Source: Brachyspira sp. CAG:484 (lineage in GTDB: Bacteria > Cyanobacteriota > Vampirovibrionia > Gastranaerophilales > Gastranaerophilaceae). From it: 64,000 nt of DNA. Shown here piece after piece: positions 8,027-15,137 of the stretch. The stretch is from positions 69,531 through 133,530 of the forward strand of contig HF989717.1 of assembly GCA_000431315.1 (NCBI GenBank), given 5' to 3'. The first letter of the stretch is position 1; every line of letters begins with the position of its first letter. Made by a program: the position numbers and the translations under genes. The notes beneath the pieces are model-generated. The model saw only the letters and a program-made list of their open reading frames with translations, did no database searches and was not told the origin of the DNA.

Positions 8027-8278
8027 ATGAAACAGACAACTTATAATATCAAATTTTCCGCAAGGGTAAATATTAGCGGAGATCTTCAAGTAAAAGCGGC
8101 AAGTGAAACCGAAGCACAAAAAATTGCAAGACTTATATTAAGACAAAATCTTAACAGTGAGGACTGCCTTATTGAAATAGGAGAAGACGATAATAGCAAT
8201 AACATTACAGTAAGAGAAATGACGCTGTTACCAAATATAACTGCTCTTGATATTCAAGATGCTATGCCACTTGATTAA
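8027..8278 (+). CDS. Small phage protein, unknown function
   Basis: 83 residues. TYNIKFSARVNISGDLQVKA reads as paired beta strands, followed by a helix SETEAQKIARLILRQNL and an acidic end. The strand-strand-helix layout resembles small DpnD/PcfM-like proteins of mobile elements, but the match is only in general shape. RBS AAAGGA. Its stop is one base before repeat copy 4. Confidence 0.5.
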   Translation: MKQTTYNIKFSARVNISGDLQVKAASETEAQKIARLILRQNLNSEDCLIEIGEDDNSNNITVREMTLLPNITALDIQDAMPLD

Positions 8279-8279
8279 T

Positions 8280-8352
8280 GTGTCCGAATGATACGAAACA
8301 CCTGTAATGACTTGATGTATAGACTATTCAGAGTGATTAATGTCAATGTAGA
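8280..8352 (+). repeat. Intercistronic repeat element, copy 4
   Basis: GTGTCCGAATGATACGAAA, AATGACTT, GACTATTCAGAGTGATTAAT and TCAATGTAGA. The only change in the first block, T to C, falls in the hairpin loop. In this copy ACACC and GATGT flank AATGACTT and could pair with one mismatch. The last conserved base is 24 nt from the next ATG. Confidence 0.78.
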
Positions 8353-8375
8353 TAAGCAAAAGAAAGGACAAAATT

Positions 8376-8891
8376 ATGGCAAAGAAAATTTTAAAAACGC
8401 AAAACAAAGAATGGGGGTTCTGGGGAACAACCGCACAACATTATACCAACAAAGAAACTCAACAGAGATGGAACGATGCTTTTGAAACCCTGCTTGAATT
8501 ATCAGGAGCAAAACCCGAACAGGTTAGAGAATTATTAGATGCAAGAATCGGGAGACACTTCGCAGACCAGTGTTTTGGAGAAAAAGACGTTAAACAAATT
8601 ACAAAAGAATGTTATTTTAACTGGCTCGCAAAAGAATTATTTGATGATGCAAATTCTAAAAAGCCATTAGAAACAGAAAAGAATTCAGTTTTATTCGGAA
8701 CTAATGTTTATAACACCATTTATGACAGAGTCGATGTTGTATTATACACTTACAAAAATAAAAACAGAATCCACGAGGATTACGCTTTATGTATAACTAA
8801 AGACCTTAAAAAATACAGAGTCGGAATGGATTACATTAAACCGATTGATGATATGGATGAGGAAGAATTATGCAAAGCCGGATTGGCTTAA
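8376..8891 (+). CDS. Phage protein of unknown function, last gene of late arm
   Basis: 171 residues. It begins MAKKILKTQNKEWGFWGTTA; the WGFWGT motif near the start recurs, as far as I recall, in small proteins of gut phages and plasmids. The middle is helical (RWNDAFETLLELSGAKPEQV, LDARIGRHFADQCF) and the end is strand-rich (VDVVLYTYKNKNRIHEDYAL) with an acidic tail. No enzyme motif seen. A hairpin follows. Confidence 0.55.
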   Translation: MAKKILKTQNKEWGFWGTTAQHYTNKETQQRWNDAFETLLELSGAKPEQVRELLDARIGRHFADQCFGEKDVKQITKECYFNWLAKELFDDANSKKPLETEKNSVLFGTNVYNTIYDRVDVVLYTYKNKNRIHEDYALCITKDLKKYRVGMDYIKPIDDMDEEELCKAGLA

Positions 8892-8911
8892 TCAATTAAA
8901 ATTCAATAACT

Positions 8912-8932
8912 AACGCTATATTTTATAGCGTT
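8912..8932. terminator. Bidirectional terminator between late and early arms
   Basis: AACGCTATA, loop TTT, TATAGCGTT, followed by TTACTTTT on the + strand. It lies where the + strand operon ends and overlaps the stop codon of the convergent gene at 8923, so it can serve both arms; the T-run is better on the + side. Confidence 0.75.
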
Positions 8933-9210
8933 TTACTTTTCCCAACATATTCCAAATACCGATTATAACAATTATAAAATACATTTTCTTCATCAATAAA
9001 ATTAGACGTCACAAGAGCTTCCCGCATTACATTTACCGGCATTGAATAATAATCACTCGGATAATTTCCCAGTCTTATGATAAGAGAGCCGGATTCTGAT
9101 ATCGAATGTTTAACGCAAAAATAATAATCTCTGATTTCATCAGAACCTAAATATATGCAATCTTCGCAATCGTGTTGATATAAAGGTTTTTGTTTTTCTA
9201 ATACCGGCAT
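8923..9210 (-). CDS. Small cysteine-containing phage protein, unknown function
   Basis: 95 residues. The N-terminal part has HDCEDCIYLGS and, after 12 residues, YFCVKH, a Cys/His set (CxxC...CxxH) that could bind zinc. The rest is mixed (SDYYSMPVNVMREALVTSNF, YNRYLEYVGKS). It is separated from the mor-like gene by a palindrome and has its own TATAAT box, so it seems to be a separate transcript. Short CxxC proteins of this type are common in phages but have no known role. Confidence 0.5.
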   Translation of the reverse strand: MPVLEKQKPLYQHDCEDCIYLGSDEIRDYYFCVKHSISESGSLIIRLGNYPSDYYSMPVNVMREALVTSNFIDEENVFYNCYNRYLEYVGKSKTL

Positions 9211-9232
9211 GTTATCCCCTCATGTAAAATAA

Positions 9233-9270
9233 ATTATACAAGAAAAACTCTAATGTTTAAACATTAGAGT
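9233..9270 (-). promoter_or_regulatory. 24-bp palindrome plus -10 box upstream of the 8923-9210 gene
   Basis: 9247-9270 is a perfect 24-bp palindrome (arms ACTCTAATGTTT / AAACATTAGAGT). Read on the - strand it is followed by TTTTTCTTG and then TATAAT (9238-9233). The palindrome can act as the terminator of the upstream mor operon, and its position, overlapping the -35 region, also suits an activator or repressor site. Mor/C-type activators bind dyads just upstream of -35, so a Mor-like target is plausible but inferred. Confidence 0.6.
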
Positions 9271-9294
9271 AAAGAAGTGATGTTTAAAGATTCA

Positions 9295-9606
9295 CTATTT
9301 ATCCGGCTTTGGCAAGTTGTGCTTTTTGTGGAGGTTCTTTTTTATAATTTTATAAATATATCTTTGAGATAAATCACATTCGATTGCGAGGCGGTTTACG
9401 GTATATTTTCTGCCGTCATACTGGCTCATGATATACTTTTCTTTTATTTCACGAAACGGATTTTTCGGAATACTTACTGTTAATCCCGGTGAGCAGAAAA
9501 TAAGAGCCAAGGCGGATTTTATGCCGGCAGATTCTGCGATGAACTTTAAGTCATCGTTCGGCATATCTTCAGGTTTTATCAAGTCCATCCAAGGCTTGTA
9601 ATCCAT
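9295..9606 (-). CDS. Mor/C-family transcription activator
   Basis: 103 residues. In Mu, Mor activates the middle promoter and C the late promoters. The family pattern is seen in the second half: PGLTVSIPKNPFREIKEKYI, then QYDGRKYTVNRLAIECDLS and QRYIYKIIKK, i.e. the beta dimer strand (GLTxxIPK) followed by the helix-turn-helix (NRLAIECDLSQRYIYKII). It is last in the early operon, where Mor is expected. AGAGGAG precedes the ATG, 18 bases after a hammerhead ribozyme. It probably switches on the convergent late arm. Confidence 0.82.
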   Translation of the reverse strand: MDYKPWMDLIKPEDMPNDDLKFIAESAGIKSALALIFCSPGLTVSIPKNPFREIKEKYIMSQYDGRKYTVNRLAIECDLSQRYIYKIIKKNLHKKHNLPKPDK

Positions 9607-9624
9607 AATCTCCTCTTATTTTGT

Positions 9625-9745
9625 GGTCTCATCAGTTAACGCATTACGTTAAGACGGTCAGCTTGGCGGATTGCCGGCAGAGGGTGCAAGCGTTAGCGAT
9701 ACCCGTTTAATGCCGGCAACCAAGAGTTAGTCGACCGTTTCGACC
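9625..9745 (-). ncRNA. Type II hammerhead ribozyme with enlarged stem III (HHR-1)
   Basis: Read on the - strand: GGTC (9745-9742), GAAA (9741-9738, the last A pairing), stem III outer arms ACGGTC/GACCGT, then GTC with cleavage expected after C at 9653, stem I TTAACG-loop-CGTTAA, the core CTGATGA (9635-9629), and GACC closing stem II with GGTC. All core bases of the hammerhead consensus are present. Stem III carries an inserted domain of about 70 nt with TTGCCGGCA/TGCCGGCAA and GGGT/ACCC pairings. It begins at the base after the upstream TAA and ends 18 bases before the mor ATG. Confidence 0.93.
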
Positions 9746-10024
9746 TTATTGTGCTAATGTTGTGGAGTAAGCATTTTCAATATCATTTCGAGATTGTGTT
9801 AATGCGGTTAAAAGATTTTCATTAACATTTACTTCTCTAAGATATTGCGGCATTTTATCTATATCCTCAACGTATGGGAGCATATCTTTCGGGCTTTTAA
9901 TATTTCTAATATCCATATCCATTGTTCGTATAACTACATCTGCAATATTAACTTTTGTCTGAGTAATTTTTTGTTGGATATCTACAATCCGTTGATCCAA
10001 AACTGCTGTTGCTTTGTTTTCCAT
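9746..10024 (-). CDS. Small helical phage protein between two ribozymes
   Basis: 92 residues, predicted almost entirely helical (VDIQQKITQTKVNIADVVIR, then VNENLLTALTQSRNDIENAY), no membrane segment or cysteine. The ribosome site AAAGGAG is 10 bases from the ATG. No family recognised. Its transcript would be released by cleavage of HHR-2 upstream and HHR-1 downstream, giving a nearly monocistronic RNA. Confidence 0.55.
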   Translation of the reverse strand: MENKATAVLDQRIVDIQQKITQTKVNIADVVIRTMDMDIRNIKSPKDMLPYVEDIDKMPQYLREVNVNENLLTALTQSRNDIENAYSTTLAQ

Positions 10025-10047
10025 TTTTGTCTCCTTTACTTTTAATT

Positions 10048-10112
10048 GGTCTCATCAGTTAGAGCCTTACTCTAAGACGAGCCGCTTGATTTATCAGCAG
10101 CTCGTTTCGACC
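10048..10112 (-). ncRNA. Type II hammerhead ribozyme (HHR-2)
   Basis: On the - strand: GGTC (10112-10109), GAAA, stem III ACGAGC/GCTCGT (extended inside by GCTGAT/ATCAAGC with a bulge), GTC with cleavage expected after C at 10076, stem I TTAGAG/CTCTAA with a 5-nt loop, CTGATGA (10058-10052), GACC. Core bases are identical to HHR-1, while stems I and III differ in sequence but keep pairing, which is covariation between the two copies. It lies 11 bases after the upstream gene and 23 before the next ATG. Confidence 0.95.
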
Positions 10113-10123
10113 TCGTGTAAACC

Positions 10124-10447
10124 TTAGTCGGGAAGCATTTTTGCGGGGGTAAGCATATCTTCTAAGTCTCGTTCGATCTTGGATAAGATGAAGATTTGTC
10201 CTTCAAGAACCTTGCAATCAATTTCACGTTCTTTGGCACAACTCCAGTTATCTTTAACCAGATTTGCATCAGCAAATTTTAATTTTGCATCGTTCAAACG
10301 ATCTTCAAGGTCAATTTTTTGATTCCTGATTAACCCCATCATTGCAGATTCTTTTGGATCATCAGAACTGTGAGAGACTTCTCCAAAAAATTGGTTTTTC
10401 ATCATTGAACCCATTGAATCGGTTGTTTTTTCTGCTGTTAGCATCAT
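10124..10447 (-). CDS. Small phage protein of unknown function
   Basis: 107 residues. Met-rich start (MMLTAEKTTDSMGSMMKNQF), followed by a long helical region with a heptad-like pattern (KIDLEDRLNDAKLKFADANL, then CKVLEGQIFILSKIERDLED). A second methionine two codons in does not change the frame. AAAGGAG precedes it. Position after gemA fits the small, variable early-gene segment of Mu-like phages. No function can be assigned. Confidence 0.5.
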   Translation of the reverse strand: MMLTAEKTTDSMGSMMKNQFFGEVSHSSDDPKESAMMGLIRNQKIDLEDRLNDAKLKFADANLVKDNWSCAKEREIDCKVLEGQIFILSKIERDLEDMLTPAKMLPD

Positions 10448-10474
10448 TTTTTTCTCCTTTACTTTTCTCTTCTA

Positions 10475-10927
10475 CTACTCAAGTGTGGCCGCACTTTTTT
10501 CTTTTAATTTCTTTTTTATTGCCGTTATTGCCTGAATAACTTTACAGGCTTTAGCTCTGGTCAAAAACATAATGTCATCGACCTTAAATTTTGATTTTAA
10601 AAACTTTCGCAGGGATTTTTTCGCAAATTTATCATCATTGAAATAGCAGACATCTCTCCACAAACCCTCAATCATTCTGAGTTGTGCATCTGATGCCATA
10701 TTTTCTGTGCGATTCAAATCTGCATATTTTTTCGGCTGTTTAATCCATTTGTTTATAGCAACAGCTTTATCTTCAAGGATATCTACAAAAATTGACGCTT
10801 CCGTAAATGTCAAATCCTTTGATGATGTAACATCAAAAGACATAAGCATTTCACGATATAAGTCGTCATCCATACCTATAACATTTTTTAATGCATGAAT
10901 TTTTCTAATCTGAAAAGTCGTAGCCAT
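10475..10927 (-). CDS. gemA: GemA/gp16-like regulator (DUF1018)
   Basis: 150 residues with the pattern of Mu gp16/GemA: IRKIHALKNVIGMDDDLYREML near the start, SSKDLTFTEASIFVDILED, then a second helical half with ASDAQLRMIEGLWRDVCYF, LRKFLKSKFKVDDIMFLTRA and CKVIQAITAIKKKLKE. In Mu, GemA alters host gene expression and DNA supercoiling. Its presence between the MuB-like gene and mor matches Mu gene order. The start overlaps the preceding 54-residue gene in another frame. Confidence 0.8.
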   Translation of the reverse strand: MATTFQIRKIHALKNVIGMDDDLYREMLMSFDVTSSKDLTFTEASIFVDILEDKAVAINKWIKQPKKYADLNRTENMASDAQLRMIEGLWRDVCYFNDDKFAKKSLRKFLKSKFKVDDIMFLTRAKACKVIQAITAIKKKLKEKSAATLE

Positions 10928-11069
10928 ACTTTATCCTCATATCCTCAAGCTGTAACTCACGTCCGTGCTTGATTCCGATTTGTACTCCCAAAATAAAAAT
11001 GGCTAAGGCGATAATAAAAATGTGTAACAATGTGTCGGGTCGGAATAACTTACCATTATTGTTTTTCAT
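10905..11069 (-). CDS. Small single-pass membrane protein
   Basis: 54 residues, with ribosome site GAGGAGG before the ATG at 11069. A basic start (MKNNNGKLFRPDT) leads into one hydrophobic span (LLHIFIIALAIFILGVQIGI, residues 14-33) and a charged tail (KHGRELQLEDMRIKYGYDF). It overlaps the start of gemA by 23 bases in a different frame, which together with the strong ribosome site supports it as a real coupled gene. Function unknown; small membrane proteins in early regions can act in superinfection exclusion. Confidence 0.65.
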   Translation of the reverse strand: MKNNNGKLFRPDTLLHIFIIALAIFILGVQIGIKHGRELQLEDMRIKYGYDFSD

Positions 11070-11081
11070 TACCGTTCCTCC

Positions 11082-11960
11082 TCAAGCCATTAATAATTTG
11101 GAAGTTTGTTTAATCACAGCAGCATCGACCTCAGCCTTACCGTTGAATTTAGCAATGCTGATGCTGTGAGAAATTAAGTGTTCTAATCTTCTTGTGTTTC
11201 CATCCGAATACTGAAGATACGTTTCAGCAAGTTTTGTATTCTGACCGATAGACTCAAGAATTTTTATGACGTCTTGAATCAAAATTTTGTCTATAATTTT
11301 TGTAAATTTAACTCTTGAATAAAGTTGGTCATACTGATTATTGTAGCCTTTCAGATTTTCAAGCAAAATTCCTCTGCCAACTAAAAGAATACCTACACCT
11401 GCTTTATCATGGATCCGGCGGGTAATTTCTAAGGCTCTATATGGAAGATTTTCAGCCTCATCGATAATTAAAAGTCTGCCGGATTGGTTTAATTTTCTTA
11501 CAACTTCATCCATCAAGTCATAAACCGAACCCTTACCGGAAAGTCCTAAACGTCTGTGGATTTCCTTGAGAAGTGATTTTGCGGTGTAACCTGAATCGCT
11601 TTCAATAAGAAGGGAATCCATAAATTCTTTTATATATCTTTTTACGGCAACGGTTTTACCGAGTCCGGCTTTACCGACACAAACGCCGATTTTACCCTGA
11701 GTATGACAAAGTCTGCCGATTTCAGTAATATATTTAACCGTTGAAATATCTACAAAAGGCAAGTCACTGTTGCCGGTACGTTCTCTTTCCCTTTGAATAA
11801 AATTATTCATTGCATCGGTGATTTTATCATTCTTACCGTTATAATTGCCGTTCAACCACATACTGATTGTAGATTTAGCCAGACCTGTTGCAGTAGAAAC
11901 ATAGGCAATACTGTAGTTTTTGGTTTCCATTAAATCTCGCAATTCAGTCCTAATATCCAT
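11082..11960 (-). CDS. MuB-like AAA ATPase, target selector of transposase module A
   Basis: 292 residues. It has an N-terminal lambda-repressor-like HTH (TKNYSIAYVSTATGLAKSTI, residues ~13-32), then an AAA domain with Walker A GKAGLGKT near residue 99 and Walker B LLIIDEAENL near residue 165. In Mu, MuB binds target DNA, delivers it to MuA and gives target immunity; it has this same HTH plus ATPase layout. Its start overlaps the end of the transposase gene by 11 bases. Confidence 0.85.
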   Translation of the reverse strand: MDIRTELRDLMETKNYSIAYVSTATGLAKSTISMWLNGNYNGKNDKITDAMNNFIQRERERTGNSDLPFVDISTVKYITEIGRLCHTQGKIGVCVGKAGLGKTVAVKRYIKEFMDSLLIESDSGYTAKSLLKEIHRRLGLSGKGSVYDLMDEVVRKLNQSGRLLIIDEAENLPYRALEITRRIHDKAGVGILLVGRGILLENLKGYNNQYDQLYSRVKFTKIIDKILIQDVIKILESIGQNTKLAETYLQYSDGNTRRLEHLISHSISIAKFNGKAEVDAAVIKQTSKLLMA

Positions 11961-13893
11961 TTGCTACTCCTTTTAATTCTTGTTCGAGGATTTTATCCGT
12001 TTCATATAAATAGAGCGGCTTATCCTCCGGCTTAGTTTCGTCAATGAACATTGACAGATCATATTTTCCAAAAGATTCCATCTCTTTATTTTTACGAATC
12101 GCTTTGTCCATATTAGTGTTGGCAATTCTTGAAACTTTCGGTTTTGCCTCTTTTTCTACGCTGGCATATGCCGCTTTATAATTTGCACATTTTTCTTCAA
12201 TGCTAATTTCACGAGTTTGTTTAATATATGATTTTGCAATCTTCAAACTGCGTTTTTTAATAGACATTGCTTCTTTAAATGCCTCTTTTGAAACTTCATC
12301 TGCATGTAATGCGGCAACAGCTTTGACAGCTGTCGCTTTGCCCACAAAGGCATTGTTATCGGCTCTAAATACCCACGCAATTTTGTAATTCTGAATATCC
12401 CGGCGGAGATAGACTTTTAATCCTGTATGGGATATCATCCAATCAGCCCAGTAAGTAATACCTAATTGATTATCTTTAATACCATTTCTTCTAATAGTGT
12501 AATCTTTAGAAGTTCTGGTGCAGAATAATTTCAAAGCATCACTGCTTACTGTAATTTTTTCTTTAAATTCCTGATTAAATAACTCATCAGGAGATAAACC
12601 TTTAAGGTTCTTACCCTGCGAGGAACGTTTGTTGAGAACATTAATCACAAAATCATCAAAAACTTCCTTAAACTCATTAAACGGAATAATTTTACCGGCT
12701 TTAATTTCTTTTGCTAATTTTTCAGGACGTTCAACAACATTTCCGCCTCTATAACCTACACAGTGTTTTGATAAAAGTTCTTTTATCTTTAAGAAATCTC
12801 TTTCTATAGGTTTTGTTTGTGCATTATATGGTAATGCAAAATTTGCCCTGATATTTAATTCAGAAAGCATACATGTTGTTTCAAATTGGTCTGCTTCAAT
12901 TTTAAATTTACGACCGCCGGCAAAGTCTTTTGAACGATAATCTTTACCGTTATCAATAATCACATCTTTTGGCAGTCCGTATTGCTCGGCAGCATAATAA
13001 AAAGATTGAAATATATGGTCAGAATTAGGATGCCCGCATTGCAGAATCCAACCGAGCCATTTCCCTGATTTATAATCTCGCCAAGCTGTAACCCAAGGAA
13101 ATACAACGTTGCCGTCTTGAGTAAGACAGGCAACGTCAATTTGAGCGTGGTCTGAAACCCACACTTCACCGCAAATTACAGAAGAGTAATCTCTATCAAT
13201 GTAATTGCCGTATTTCCTATTCCAAGCGGATTCCCCATATCTCGCTAAATAAATACTTTGCTCAGGAATTTCACGCTCCAAACGTCTTTTAAAAGTTGCG
13301 TGACAAGGAAATTCATATCTACTAATTCCATATTCACGCATTGCATATCCTAGGGTTTGCTCCCAACAACTCCGCAGGGATGGCGCACCCTCAACTAAAT
13401 AAAGATTTTTAAAATATTCAAAATAACAATCTTCAATTATTGATCTGCCTGAATTATTACCATATTTTGATAGCAAACCATTTATTCCACTAGTAAAGTA
13501 TCTATTTCTCATTCTAATTAAGGAAGAATAAGATGTTTGGTTATCAGGATTATTTTTATTCCAATTTTCGATGAACAGTTTTAAGGCTCTGCCTTTCAAA
13601 CAAAGACTTTTTTTGATAACATCTATGTATCTGTCTGCCTGAATTCGTGACCATAAAGGGGCTTCAGAATATTTTTTATTATCAGATTCGTTGTCAACTT
13701 TTTTTGATATAGGTAAAGATGAATAACGAATAAAAATTTGTTTTATATTATCTTTTACTTCAATTTTATAAATAAAATCACCTTTGTAGCAGCGATTTTT
13801 GATTGTCTTTTCTTTGACATTCAAAAGGTTACACGCTTCTTGAATTGAAATCCAAGTCGGAATATTTGATTTTACTTGCTTGATTTCATTCAT
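11950..13893 (-). CDS. MuA-like DDE transposase, module A
   Basis: 647 residues. The N-terminal HTH (SIQEACNLLNVKEKTIKNRC) corresponds to the MuA DNA-binding start. The integrase core shows WVSDHAQIDVACL (first Asp), GLPKDVIIDNGKDYRSK (second Asp) and KPIERDFLKIKELL (Glu), so all three catalytic residues are present. It ends with the C-terminal Mu-type domain and a basic tail that could contact the ATPase. It would cut and join phage ends for integration and replicative transposition. This is the second full MuA-like protein in the prophage. Confidence 0.88.
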   Translation of the reverse strand: MNEIKQVKSNIPTWISIQEACNLLNVKEKTIKNRCYKGDFIYKIEVKDNIKQIFIRYSSLPISKKVDNESDNKKYSEAPLWSRIQADRYIDVIKKSLCLKGRALKLFIENWNKNNPDNQTSYSSLIRMRNRYFTSGINGLLSKYGNNSGRSIIEDCYFEYFKNLYLVEGAPSLRSCWEQTLGYAMREYGISRYEFPCHATFKRRLEREIPEQSIYLARYGESAWNRKYGNYIDRDYSSVICGEVWVSDHAQIDVACLTQDGNVVFPWVTAWRDYKSGKWLGWILQCGHPNSDHIFQSFYYAAEQYGLPKDVIIDNGKDYRSKDFAGGRKFKIEADQFETTCMLSELNIRANFALPYNAQTKPIERDFLKIKELLSKHCVGYRGGNVVERPEKLAKEIKAGKIIPFNEFKEVFDDFVINVLNKRSSQGKNLKGLSPDELFNQEFKEKITVSSDALKLFCTRTSKDYTIRRNGIKDNQLGITYWADWMISHTGLKVYLRRDIQNYKIAWVFRADNNAFVGKATAVKAVAALHADEVSKEAFKEAMSIKKRSLKIAKSYIKQTREISIEEKCANYKAAYASVEKEAKPKVSRIANTNMDKAIRKNKEMESFGKYDLSMFIDETKPEDKPLYLYETDKILEQELKGVANGY

Positions 13894-14101
13894 TAATTGT
13901 GTAATCCTTTACTTTTATTCCGAAAATCTTTTCAATAATGTAAATGTCAATTTCCGGACAACCTCTCTCCCCAGTCAAATAGCGGCTTACTACACTTTTG
14001 GATATATGCAAATCCATCTGAATTTCTTTTGATTTAAGCTCCAAAAGAGAAAAAATTATTTTAGTTAAAACTAGTTTTTTGCAATAAACACAATCTGACA
14101 T
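13886..14101 (-). CDS. Small HTH regulator (repressor/Ner-like)
   Basis: 71 residues with a helix-turn-helix (KSKEIQMDLHISKSVVSRYL, then TGERGCPEIDIYIIEKIFGI), i.e. an XRE-type fold, preceded by a cysteine pair (CVYC). The ATG at 14101 is chosen over the TTG 9 bases upstream because GAGAGG is well spaced. It overlaps the module A transposase gene by 8 bases. A 29-bp dyad lies just upstream. It is likely an autoregulator of the module A operon, like Mu Ner or c. Confidence 0.75.
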   Translation of the reverse strand: MSDCVYCKKLVLTKIIFSLLELKSKEIQMDLHISKSVVSRYLTGERGCPEIDIYIIEKIFGIKVKDYTINE

Positions 14102-14116
14102 ATTTTTCAATCCTCT

Positions 14117-14145
14117 CTTGATATAGTTAGTTGTCCTATATCAAG
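14117..14145 (-). promoter_or_regulatory. Operator-like inverted repeat
   Basis: CTTGATATAG (14117-14126) and CTATATCAAG (14136-14145) form a perfect 10-bp dyad with a 9-bp spacer, just upstream of the HTH gene start. Arms of this length about two helical turns apart suit a dimeric XRE repressor. The target relation is inferred from position. Confidence 0.65.
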
Positions 14146-14447
14146 CTGTATAAGATTTTTAAAATTTTTCTATAAGCCGACTGTCCAGTATTTTTGCACA
14201 GCAGAATAATGCCTAATAAGGCAATATGACTGGCTCTACCGGGAAATCTTTAACCTATAACTAAATTATATTTAAATTACTTTTATATGGAAGAGGTGGA
14301 AATTCAGCAGCGGGGAATATTCCCCGACTTTTAAAAGTAATAAACAGTAATAACAATAAAAGAAAAAATTAGAAAATTTTTAATATTTACTTTTAAAGCA
14401 GACAACAAAAAGGATAAGGACTATTTAAAAAATCGGGGAAAAGTTTA
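14146..14447. other. Intergenic region between the two transposase operons
   Basis: AT-rich. It holds a perfect 16-bp palindrome CGGGGAATATTCCCCG (14311-14326) directly followed by ACTTTTAAAAGT (14327-14338), and a related TCGGGGAAAAGT near 14434. These could terminate the module B operon, though T-runs are weak. I see no copy of the end repeats found at 18037-18251, so no sign that either module has its own transposon end here. Confidence 0.5.
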
Positions 14448-15137
14448 TTAAGAAATATTAAGCAAATTAACTTTTAAATCATAATACAGTTCTTCAAAAC
14501 TCTTTTCATGTCTCCAAATATATTCAGCCAGTCGAAAATACATATATTTTTCATTAATATTGTGGCTTTCAATTCTTGAAAGATAGCAATACATCCGTTT
14601 AAATTCCCGAACTTCTTCCTTGCTGTAATTCTTTTCAAGAGTGGCTCTAAGAAGTTTATCACTTATAAATACTTGATTGTTGTAAACATAGAAATAAGCA
14701 TATTTTTCATAAAATTTGCGATATCTTCCTATTTGTGGTTTTTCGAAAAACAGGCGGAATAGTTCTTTAATTTGTCTTTCGTATATTAATTTTCTAAATA
14801 AAAAATAATAATCACATATACATTTATCTTTGACGCTGATAAAATGTTGTAATTTTTGTGGTGAAATTTCCAAGCAAAAACCTTTTAAAATAATTTCAAT
14901 TTCCTCATCAGAACGGTATTGAAACATCAAATAAAGATTTTTATTTAGAATGTCACCCTTTATTTTTTTAGTATAAGCAGGAGTTATAATTCCATTCTTT
15001 TCTTGAATCAGTCCTTCCTGCTCCAAACACAAAACAACAGTTTCAATAATAGGTTGTTCGGTTTCCATAAATTGTACAATATCTTCAAGCGTACATTTTT
15101 TCAATCTTTTGCACAGTTTTAATACTTGGTCTTTCAT
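14448..15137 (-). CDS. Third gene of transposase module B, unknown function
   Basis: 229 residues. The N-terminal ~60 residues look like a winged helix (LKKCTLEDIVQFMETEQPII, CLEQEGLIQEKNGIITPAY). The rest is helical and aromatic-rich (DYYFLFRKLIYERQIKELFR, KYMYFRLAEYIWRHEKSFEE). It overlaps the ATPase gene by 53 bases, so the two are translationally coupled. A third gene behind transposase and ATPase recalls the helper genes of Mu- and Tn552-like systems, but no family is recognised. Confidence 0.6.
   Translation of the reverse strand: MKDQVLKLCKRLKKCTLEDIVQFMETEQPIIETVVLCLEQEGLIQEKNGIITPAYTKKIKGDILNKNLYLMFQYRSDEEIEIILKGFCLEISPQKLQHFISVKDKCICDYYFLFRKLIYERQIKELFRLFFEKPQIGRYRKFYEKYAYFYVYNNQVFISDKLLRATLEKNYSKEEVREFKRMYCYLSRIESHNINEKYMYFRLAEYIWRHEKSFEELYYDLKVNLLNIS

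Noticed and set aside
6371..8352. Four intercistronic repeats as further hammerhead ribozymes
   Set aside because: They have CTGAATGATACGAAA but no CTGANGA core with a proper stem II before GAAA and no matching GTC-stem I; one copy reads CCGAA. They do not fold as hammerheads.
8288..8485. 65-codon open frame on the + strand
   Set aside because: Starts inside repeat copy 4 and overlaps the better supported 8376-8891 gene, which has its own ribosome site.
14146..14447. Nested transposon end between modules A and B
   Set aside because: No copy of the 18037-18251 end repeat and no inverted partner was found in this spacer.
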